Both the position numbers and the translations under genes were made by a program. The notes beneath the pieces were generated by a model. It worked only from the letters and a program-made list of their open reading frames with translations, did no database searches and had not been told where the DNA came from. 64,000 nucleotides of DNA from Pholiota molesta (lineage: Eukaryota > Basidiomycota > Agaricomycetes > Agaricales > Strophariaceae), in assembly GCA_014925825.1 (NCBI GenBank), contig JACGCK010000167.1, forward strand, positions 33,290 through 97,289, given 5' to 3'. Shown here piece after piece: positions 11,801 to 18,441 of this stretch. Position 1 is the first letter of the stretch. The number at the start of each line of letters is the position of its first letter.

Positions 11801-12040
11801 CTTCGATGCGTCGTTGATGCTCAACCTGTCCAGCAGGGGGATGCTCGGTGGCCGCAGTCGGCGGAGCAGGCTCGGCACCGTATCCTCCGACTGGCTCGCT
11901 TCTCGAGCTTCTTTGATTGATGGGTCCTGCAGGCGATCCAGCAACCGAGGCGGCTTGATTACCTCGGGTACCGGTTCCTGAAGTCGTTCTAGAAGACCGG
12001 GGGGTTCTGACGGGATGTTCGACGACTTCGAAGGAATCAT
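8816..12040 (-). CDS. Reverse transcriptase / RNase H polyprotein of the Ngaro-like element
   Basis: This long frame contains the polymerase of the retrotransposon. From about 10.65 kb down it has unmistakable RT features: MYCMPIHAVPKP and FRLVTDHSAG near 10.2 kb, FKSDIAEAYRLIPMHP, and the catalytic TYVDDSSG near 9.79 kb. RNase H follows with YCDAC, FFEALS, YTDNMN and VADAIS supplying the acidic residues (about 9.27-8.9 kb). The frame continues upstream to an ATG at 12040 and beyond, across the whole Gag frame but in a different reading phase. That upstream part is Ser-rich and carries a repeated LLxRLxxP-like motif (LLERLQEP, LLDRLQDP, LLRRLRPP, LLSRLGEAP), which suggests it is or was translated. 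The true start of Pol is therefore uncertain: ATG 12040, or a shift from Gag near 10.7 kb. The stop overlaps the recombinase start. Confidence 0.85.
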   Translation of the reverse strand: MIPSKSSNIPSEPPGLLERLQEPVPEVIKPPRLLDRLQDPSIKEAREASQSEDTVPSLLRRLRPPSIPLLDRLSINDASKNSTESLTASVRANSTSRKRSRSSFERSNTTQTQATVPKSRRLNSTFRPSTPTKRPLLSRLGEAPHMENSLAKNDRSRENSSNPSVIPMSIAESMTSSVSSLPNQSPPILETTTMEIDPPSAHDSHYPTCLGTRTNSRTESPITLSVERIENSLPCSPATSLKSSSGSGTQPTPLPASPHPSGSASSAGKPSTSTRSSVISTELSLLRRMSAAWEILRSPSGWLNRRNGSKLPVTGSRRGIGSSKPRGSFSDTANRNSGATETTSRASSQQKSSPPTRASSCSTSPSEMKSLADNGASSSTRHHASTTSTPLSSRLTGSKPKVDQERGVSPEALLKITSPPSATVSIPLPDATRPTADSNTPAASVARPTTPARSATGVGGSKLAFGAIPRYLRYNVWTDEHSSSLPSTAEWTETAEPLPPVPPHELNNPIAQKTISENPHLFSVTTPINVDVFERLLASHPNQPFVQSVCRGLREGFWPWADTHIGEYPTTHSEDRGPPTDEAKAAFLRAQRDIEIAKGRFSPSFGPTLLPGMYCMPIHAVPKPHSSDFRLVTDHSAGRFSLNSMVDTERIRGCPLDNMRHIGEHLLELRRTYDSRPLVMFKSDIAEAYRLIPMHPIWQLKQAVFVDGEGHIDRRNCFGNSASNRNFVSVNALVAWIVKYVKSILGIFTYVDDSSGAEFADQLSYYAPYRKLMPSKQVALLEVWDELGIPHVEKKQVFGSPLTIIGIDVDPNNMTLTLPADSRLSLLEELRFWGSKPTGRSNGAFKLKKWQVLAGWVNWALNVYPLLRPALNNVYPKIAGKLAPRERIWVNNAVREDFNWAADLIEHSSGVRLLKSTSWDPSLADVTIYCDACLDGLGFWFPDHRVGYYSPVPMNVPVDLIFFFEALSVTSAVHRAHLSSPNGSRIVVYTDNMNTVNIFNSLHCQPAYNRLLRFVVDILVQGDHDLRVLHVPGEENEVADAISRQAFGKAIDLVPGLQLLDFQPPPLALGAARK

Positions 12041-12047
12041 CAGGCAT
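10656..12047 (-). CDS. Gag-like protein with C-terminal zinc finger, Ngaro-like element
   Basis: This 463-codon frame starts at ATG 12047. It begins with a low-complexity segment, then a helical region containing RRIEELDGIVDRFRSGQL and acidic/basic patches (DDDDGDRSSKRPR). A central domain of about 200 residues includes ESDNPICRKNRELL and SQWERIIRGEAVDLNAVFSN. It ends in a Cys/His cluster (VCHRFN...GC...CRFQHACRIC...HSSEKC), a nucleic-acid-binding finger like those in the Gag of basidiomycete retroelements. It should package the element RNA. Its ATG lies only 7 bases from the next ATG in the Pol frame, and the two frames overlap for the whole length of Gag. Confidence 0.82.
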   Translation of the reverse strand: MPDDSFEVVEHPVRTPRSSRTTSGTGTRGNQAASVAGSPAGPINQRSSRSEPVGGYGAEPAPPTAATEHPPAGQVEHQRRIEELDGIVDRFRSGQLNKPKAIALVLRTIEYDPDSSDRAQEQTLELYLSAINSHETALTESARRGAPYGEQLGEERQVAGELLEPQRDPDVDRRVNDLLSELSAKSVAADPGDDDDGDRSSKRPRLALSDMPWYKDELENRESDNPICRKNRELLALFARDIPQVKFWIRNSAHAPSGFPTSQWERIIRGEAVDLNAVFSNLHRTEPAKENVGRVGDTQITFGLAEPKKRIETAGDWISAWNRVVQATRFVFRHREQELRSYGDYIESLFAAKIVATHPRIIMFDIAVRNEVAGGQRSVLFDASSRFHHLYAAIVAADGVEAKGRSGTRGQSGGSSKNNKPTVCHRFNSAAGCNSTDCRFQHACRICRSTDHSSEKCDRRGRQ

Positions 12048-12080
12048 AATATATTGTGAGGAACGATGACGAAGTGAATA

Positions 12081-12328
12081 GTAGCGAAGAAATACGGCCT
12101 CTGGAACTGAGACTGACGATGAGAAGAGAGAGTCAAGGGGCCTGTGACCTTTGGGAAATTTTGTAGGCCAGGCGGGTTATCGATAATCCCGGCGCACGGT
12201 TCAGCTCTTGGGCAGAACGGCCGTGAGTACGCCATGGCTCACAGGCACGTGACGATAAGGACAGTCTCCGCGTACCAGAGGCCTCAGCCGTTCTCATTGG
12301 ACTTGGGTAAGTCAAGACTTAAGCTCGA
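12081..12328. repeat. Ngaro terminal repeat X1 (outer 5' end)
   Basis: This 248-bp direct copy of 7230-7477 forms the 5' boundary of the minus-strand element. The Gag ATG lies 34 bases inside it, so promoter and 5' leader functions probably reside in this repeat. Confidence 0.92.
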
Positions 12329-14675
12329 TATAATACCGACGTATTGGCAACCTCTCAGCCTTCCCCAGAAGTTATTCCCTTATGTATGCTTCCGCCGAGT
12401 ACTCTCTCCGTGCGCGAGTTTCTTGATGTTCGTTGACGTCTTCATAGAAGCACTTTCTGCCCGCCCAGATTAACCTCTGCCGCACAATAACCGCTCTGTT
12501 CCGAGTCTTGCGTGCGTGCCGGTGTTCCCCAGAAAACGCACAACGTACACCGTCAAAGCTTGCGCCTGCGGCCTGATGGGTGGGACTGATTACGGTTATT
12601 CTTCCTGATTTCTCTGCACTTACCTCATCTTGTATACAAAATAGATATCGGATGCTACGGAATGTGTGAGGAATGGCGTAAACACAGTGAGCTGGGAGTC
12701 AGGATGTCATCTTGAAGCCTTCATATTCCCTACTAACAACCATGCGAGATGTCGTATCGGACATATTCTAACATCACTCACACAGTCAAAGGCTTCATAT
12801 ACGACTACATGAAATATACGCACGATGGCCTCCGTAAGGCCTCCGTCAAAGAACCTCAGCGCACATGGATAGTATAAGTATCTCGTCCTTCATTAATTTC
12901 TTTAGCTCTGAATTCCATCCGTTCCTGATCGCTCAAGATGGTTTAATAAACTGTAATTCATCACGAAGCGAAGGGTTATTCGCGCCACCTTATCGAGGAC
13001 AATCCATCCATGACGACCAACAGCGGGTAAGTCTCACGTATGACAACCCGGATTGAATCTGCATTGCGCCTCATTGCGCGCGCCGCGTACCGCTGCCAGC
13101 CAAGGTCGGCCAGAGCCAGAGCCAAGCCCGCACCGCGCACGGTGGCAGGGCGGCGGGTTTGTGGCACTGGCTGGATATCGAAGATTTGCGGAGGACGATG
13201 GCTATTGGATGAGCCACTAAATTTTGCTTTGCTGAAGGCTCTGAATAAGAGCCGGGAATGGAAGGTTGGAACGTGAACGCAGGTGAACAGAGGTGAACGT
13301 GCGTGATTTTTGGACCTACATGCACGCGCGCGTGATTTGAAATTGCGCCACGCGATGTGGCGTCCCGCGTGCCGGGACTCCAGACATAAAATAAGCGCCT
13401 ATCTGGATTCTGTGCACTGTAAGGATCTTTAGAAATATGCTCCAAATATTCGGCACCGGGTACCCCACAAATTACAATCAAGACAAAACCGAAAGACGAC
13501 GCCACACGGCCTGTTTGGCATTTCTGAGCAAGAATATTTTGGACAAAGTTGGCATGTCGTATGTACTATGTAGAAGATTTGTTCTTTCTGATTCCTAGGC
13601 TACGTGCGCAGGAACAATCTGTATCAAAGATATGAACAGAGGACGGGTTTGATGGGAAGCTTAATTACGTAATAGTGGCTGTGCCTCAGCGCCCGGTGCG
13701 CGTCCGTGCGTGTTCGCGCATCTACGCCAAATCTGCACGTCTTTCCAACGTCGCATCCTCCGAGTCCAGTCTATCTGCTGTGTAGGCCAATATTTGAGCT
13801 ATATACTATAATGCCTCAGTTTGAGCTGATAGTTGATAACTATAACATTGTTAAGTACAGTTACTTACAACTTGAACTTACAAGCCTGAGTGAGTTGTGA
13901 TTAAGACACTTCAAAGTAAAAATACTGTTATCTTTTTGAGAGGATGGATAAATTAGAAATGAGTAGCCTATAGAGTGGGCCAGGGCGAAGCTCTGGCCGA
14001 AAAAGCTCTCAGAAGTTACAATGGGAATATTTGAAGTGGTTAAATTAGTAAATTAGTAGCAAAGAATTGCATATTTCGAGCACTTCAGTATTTTTTTCCG
14101 GAATAATGGGCCAGGGTGTAGCTCTGGCCCACATGTTTTTAAGAACATAGAATCAGGCAAAGCAATAAAAAAGAACTAAGTATCAATATGCCTTTAACAC
14201 TTTGCTTCTTTTCTATTTACTTTTGGGCCTTGGCCAACTTTTGAAGTACAAACTAAGCTACAGCGCTGAAAATATAATTCTTATGAGCTCTTAAATTGTT
14301 TTAGTATTTACTCTGCTCAGTTTGGCTCAATTCCATTCTTTTTGTGCCTGCTCCAACTGTGAAATCATAGAGGCGATTTCAAGCAAATTCTATTTTTTAA
14401 GGGCTATGTACGGAGGCGCAAGGCGCCGACTCAAAAGGGGGTCCAGGGGCGCAGCCCCGGCAAGCTGTTGCCCAAAGCGAAGCAGGAGAAGAGCGCGAAG
14501 CACGAGCCTCCGACGCGTAGCGGCGGGCATAAAGCTGAGGTATCGTTCGATTGGTATTTCTCGCTTACCTCGCTTATGCTCGCGTAGTGATCCTGCCCTT
14601 TCCCATCAGGATATACATGATTAGATAGAGTACATATGATTAGATAGTGGACCACAGACCGTTTTCCGGCCATCC
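12329..14675. other. AT-rich intergenic sequence with repeat debris
   Basis: There is no gene with recognisable product. It includes a short run of related ggtgaac/acgtgaac units near 13270-13310, a GC-rich island at 13070-13170 and a strongly AT-rich part from 13.8 kb on. The duplicated 12-mer atgattagatag occurs at about 14619 and 14638. It lies between the two mobile elements and looks like old transposon-rich DNA. Confidence 0.45.
13977..14461. repeat. Three imperfect GGCCAGGG...CTGGCC hairpin motifs
   Basis: The related palindromic motifs are at 13977-13998 (gggccagggcgaagctctgg), 14108-14130 (gggccagggtgtagctctgg) and 14438-14461 (a GC-richer variant, ggtccaggggcgcagccccg). Each could form a short hairpin with a 3-5 base loop. 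They sit in AT-rich DNA and are probably remnants of a dispersed repeat. Confidence 0.5.
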
Positions 14676-14735
14676 ATGGATATTACCGCCCGTCTCAGCC
14701 CGTCTCCGGTAAGCTTATGGTAGATCCTCTTGGCC

Positions 14736-15058
14736 GCTAAGCCATTGACCAACGGCGCTAGTTTGCAGCCGAATACCAAAAAGGACTTCCAGCGCGCACG
14801 CACCTACTCATCGCCATACGCTGCTGAAGCGCTGAAGCCTGACCTGCCCAACGGCCACGCCAACGGAAACGCCCGGACGAGCACGACGAGCTCGCAGTCC
14901 AGCACGAACCCCGCCCGCGCGCTCTCCCCGCGCCCCGCCGACGCCAAGCCCACGCGAATACCGAAGGCGACGCGGGCGCCGGCATCCCAGCCGTCCAGCG
15001 CCGCCCCCTCGCCGCACCTCAACGGGGCCAGTCACAGCCCTGGCGCCGAGCTTTCAGG
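14736..15058 (+). pseudogene. Fragment of a Ser/Pro-rich protein gene
   Basis: A GC-rich island in AT-rich surroundings encodes LTNGASLQPNTKKDFQRART, then SSPYAAEALKPDLPNGHANG and a Ser/Thr/Ala/Pro-rich stretch, with strong codon bias in that frame only. It has no clear start: an ATG at 14676 is separated by a frame break, and the only candidate intron is about 33 nt. The bias stops near 15058, after PHLNGASHSPGAEL. The rest of the gene is not found on either side of the transposon at 15277. It looks like a gene fragment left by rearrangement; the product is not recognised. Confidence 0.35.
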
Positions 15059-15267
15059 GTGTGGGCACCTCTACAGATTCCATATGGCTACTATGTTTAA
15101 ACTCAGAATATTGACTGCTGGGGCCACCTTCAGACAGGCCCGCCGGTCTCTCGGGGGAGATAACGGCCACGGCGGGATGAGCGATGAAGAATTTATTTTT
15201 ATACTCATCACGGGACAGTGGTGATTGCCGAATATCCTTAAGGGGGAATCGAGAAATACCAATCGAA

Positions 15268-15276
15268 CCCGTACTC
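15268..15276. repeat. 9-bp target-site duplication, left copy
   Basis: The sequence cccgtactc directly precedes the left terminal inverted repeat and is repeated exactly at 21503-21511 directly after the right one. Confidence 0.9.
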
Positions 15277-15442
15277 CAGGCTCCTAAAACCAGCCTCTCG
15301 TATCGAGAGTTTCATCCGAGGGAGAGTAGTTGTACATATTTAATTCAGACGATTGTTGCCATCAGAATACAAACAAACAAACTTAAAGCTCTGAACTCTC
15401 GATAGAGAGGCTGGCACAATTGGTATGGCCGAGACGCCCGAG
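15277..15442. repeat. Left terminal inverted repeat with nested inverted repeat
   Basis: This is the reverse complement of 21336-21502, nearly perfect in its outer 50 and inner 60 bases and diverged in the middle (about 15335-15380). Inside it, ccagcctctcgtatcgagag at 15290-15309 is inverted as ctctcgatagagaggctgg at 15396-15414, so each end carries two opposed near-palindromic CTCTCG/CGAGAG sites that may bind the transposase. Confidence 0.92.
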
Positions 15443-15576
15443 AACTGTGACCAGCGTTATTGTCACGATCATGTGCGGTCATGTGTTCCAACGCGTTACT
15501 TGGCCAATGTCACTCTGTTTTTTATTGGCTGAGCTACATTGGGTTTACAACACGAGTACTCCAGATTGTCGGTCTC

Positions 15577-18441
15577 ATGGATTCTATACCGCTCGAAGAA
15601 TCAAATCCCTCTCCTCCCTCCTCTCCTCCTCCTCCTCGTGTATGGACCATCCAAGAAATACGGAACCTTGTTCAGCGCGTATTCAAGAAACGACCGTGTT
15701 GGTTCCAGATCAAGGTGGCTCTTGCATTGCATGCAGGTAAAGACGTCATAGCCTGTGCGCCAACTGGAGCTGGAAAAACATTATCATTTTGGATCCCACT
15801 GCTTATGGCACTTGAAGAAGGAAAAGACAAACTCACCATCGTTGTAACGCCACTCAATTTGCTAGGAAAGCAAAATGTAGAGTCGCTGAAGGAGGCTGGA
15901 TTGTCAGCTATTTCAGTCAGCAGCGAAAATAACAACTCACAGACATTTAACGTGAGTCATTCATTCACTGTCTTCAAAAGCAGCCAAGTCAGTACATTTT
16001 AATAGGCAATAGAAAATGGGAAATACCGCGTCATAACAATCAACCCAGAGATCCTCATGAACAACACCCATACAGACAATTTGTGGAAGAAACCTATCTT
16101 TACGCAACGAATTCTGAACATCATCTTTGATGAAGGACACTGTATAAGTCAGTGGGGCTCCTTTCGGAACGAATATCGCAACATCGGTGCACTGCGATAT
16201 CTCCTCCCAAACTCGGTATCATTCTATGTACCATCTGCAACACTTCCATCCAGCGTCCTTCTTGATATCACCAACGTCCTACGACTGAAGCCCAACAATA
16301 CCGAGCACATTATTTGCTCGAATGATCGTCCAGATATCAGCCTGGTTGTACGGGGTCTGACATTCCCTGCAAATAGCTTCAGGGACTTAGCATTCCTTAT
16401 TCCCGAGGGTTTCCGCGAGGGCGACTCACCTCCTGATAAATTTTTGATCTTCTTCGATAATAGGATCGAGGCCGAAAATGCATGCATCTATCTTGCTTCG
16501 AGGTTACCAATTACCTTGAGATCGAAAATAAAATGGTTTCACTCACTGAATACCGGAGAATATCGTGTGGAGGAATTGGAGCGGATGAAGAATGATCAGA
16601 TCTGGGGGTTTTGCTGCACTGATTCATTCGGAATGGTGGGTACATCTTCAGTCATCTACATGATCTCTCTGATGATCCATGCAGGGAATGGATCTTCCGG
16701 GAATAAAACTCATCATCCAATGGAAAGCCACATGTAGCCTTTGCACACTCTGGCAACGGTTTGGTCGCGCTGCACGTGGGGCAGGTCAGACAGCAATAGG
16801 TGTTCTATTTGTCGAGAAGAAAGACACAGACGAAGTGCGTACGCTCAAGGCTACAAGAGAAGCAGATCGTCAGCAGAAGAAAGATGGTGTAGGAACGAAA
16901 CGGAAGGCGACCGACCAGCTGAACAAGGATGCCGGAGCAAAGCGGCCAGCTCTTGACGGCAGCTTGACTGTTAATCGGGTTGCTGGAGGAGTTGGTGTTC
17001 CTGAAACCAGGCCAGATCTCGAAGGCAGCAGCGCGATCGTTGACCATGCCGCTGAAGGAGGTGGTGTTCGTGCAGGCGGCATATCGGCGTCCATCTTGCT
17101 GCAAATGAACGAGCGGCGGGCGCATTACGCGAAGCGCGAACCCATCGCACGCTCCGTGGTGCAGGCATCGACAGTCAGTGGCAAGGGGAAAGGCGTTGAA
17201 GTCGGAAGTGCGATGGACGACTTCATCAACACGCCGTGTGAGTTCAAGTGTCGTCGCATCGTGCCCAAGCTGTATTTTGGGAACGATAAGACACGTGAGT
17301 ACCGCGCTCGTCCATCCATCAGAATATTCTCATCGATCATCACAAACTTACAACACGTTCCTTCTCCAGCCACCAACTACCATCTTCTCTGCGACCCCGA
17401 GTTCAGTACCGGGTGCAGTCGTTGCAAACCTCGAGCCCTAACTCTTTGCTGCGATCTCTGCCAACCGGACGCATTTGCCATGTTCGACCCAACCAATACG
17501 GACAAGGCTGCTCGTGCACCTTCCAAATCGCACGTCAAGGCGGCTGAACCGACGGAAAATAGTCAGAAGCTCCAAGCCGCATTATTCGATTGGCGAGAGC
17601 AAAACGCACGAATCAAGTTCGACGCCGAGATCCTTCAAGACATGGGATCTTTCATCTTCCTCTCAAATCAACTCATCTCAAGAATTATCGATTGCGCTCG
17701 CGCTGACAAGATAGGGACGGTTGCCCTGCTATTCAAGGAGACCGCTTGGAGGAAAGAGTGGGTTGAGGAATTCGGAGAGTCGCTTCTCGCCGTCGCGCAC
17801 TCATTCTATCCTGCAAAGCCGATCTCTGACCCAGCTGCAGCGTCAACTCGCCGAAAACCTCGCGCGCCTTCGAAGTGCAGTGCATGTGGAGAGATCGGTC
17901 ATAACAGTATGTAAATCTTTCTATCTTCCTGTAAGCTCTATTCTAACTTTCATTAGGTTCTAAACGTACTTGCCCGAAGAGGATCGAAGCACGATTGCAA
18001 GGATTTGTAGACAGCCTACTCCCTCTTGACAAAGAAAATGCCCCTCCTTCACGTCTGCAACCGCCGACTACCCCCTCTCGTCGATCGCATCGGCCGCTTT
18101 CTGTCTTGACGCCGCTTGCGGAGAGCTCGAGATCGGCTCATCCCGTGGCCCCGCCGATGTATCAGAACCCGTATCTTTCAACAAATCAACCAATATCCAT
18201 TTCCACGCGGCTTTCCTACTCGACACCACTTGCAGGGAGCTCGTACTCAACGCCGCTCGCAAGGAGCTCGGCTCTTCCTATTTCCATGCCGCTTTCCTAC
18301 TCGACGCCGCTCGCAGGAAGCTCGGTTCATCGCACCCCGCAGATATATCAACATCTTCTCCCTGTTCAACCCAACTCATTCTTACCACCCTATCTACCGC
18401 CATATCCACCATATCCACCATACCCTCGGCCACCTCGCTAA
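15577..18441 (+). CDS. RecQ-like DEAH-type DNA helicase with C-terminal zinc knuckle, transposon-borne
   Basis: I read five exons (15577-15951, 16006-16635, 16685-17294, 17370-17906, 17957-18441), giving 878 residues. All junctions are GT-AG and stay in frame. Helicase motifs run in RecQ order: Walker A CAPTGAGKT (about residue 60), Ia VVTPLNLLGKQ, Walker B IIFDEGHCISQWGSFRNEY, SATLP, and motif VI LWQRFGRAARG. The Walker B box reads DEGH instead of DEAH. No RQC/HRDC domain is obvious. Instead there is a Cys-rich segment (CSRCKP...CCDLC), then a CCHC knuckle (CSACGEIGHN...RTC) and a tail with repeated SYSTPLAGSS-type units ending in a Pro/Tyr-rich stretch. It probably unwinds DNA during transposition of the host element. 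Its stop overlaps that of the convergent DUF6589 gene. The intron at 17295-17369 is 75 nt and could be retained without a frame change. Confidence 0.87.

Larger units (their letters stand above)
7030..12328 (-). mobile_element. Ngaro-like tyrosine-recombinase (DIRS-type) retrotransposon
   Basis: This is a complete 5299-bp element, read on the minus strand. It shows the split-direct-repeat layout that defines PAT/Ngaro elements: X1 (12081-12328), the coding body, Y1 (7478-7596), X2 (7230-7477), Y2 (7030-7148). The X copies are both 248 bp and the Y copies both 119 bp, and each pair looks identical by eye, which points to recent insertion. The body encodes a Gag-like zinc-finger protein, a reverse transcriptase/RNase H and a tyrosine recombinase, with no DDE integrase, as expected for this order. 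No target-site duplication is seen, also as expected. A T16-18 tract at about 7607-7623 (poly-A in the element's sense) lies between the recombinase stop and Y1. DIRS proper would have inverted termini, so Ngaro-like fits better. Confidence 0.9.

Noticed and set aside
7030..12328. LTR retrotransposon interpretation of the 7-12 kb element
   Set aside because: The repeats are split and interleaved (X-body-Y-X-Y) and the element carries a tyrosine recombinase, not an LTR pair with a DDE integrase.
15277..15442. Reading the flanks of the helicase element as LTRs
   Set aside because: They are inverted, not direct, and are bounded by a 9-bp duplication; no reverse transcriptase lies between them.
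15577..18441. Helitron (Rep-helicase) interpretation of the helicase gene
   Set aside because: The helicase has RecQ rather than Pif1 motifs, there is no Rep domain, and the element has TIRs and a target duplication.
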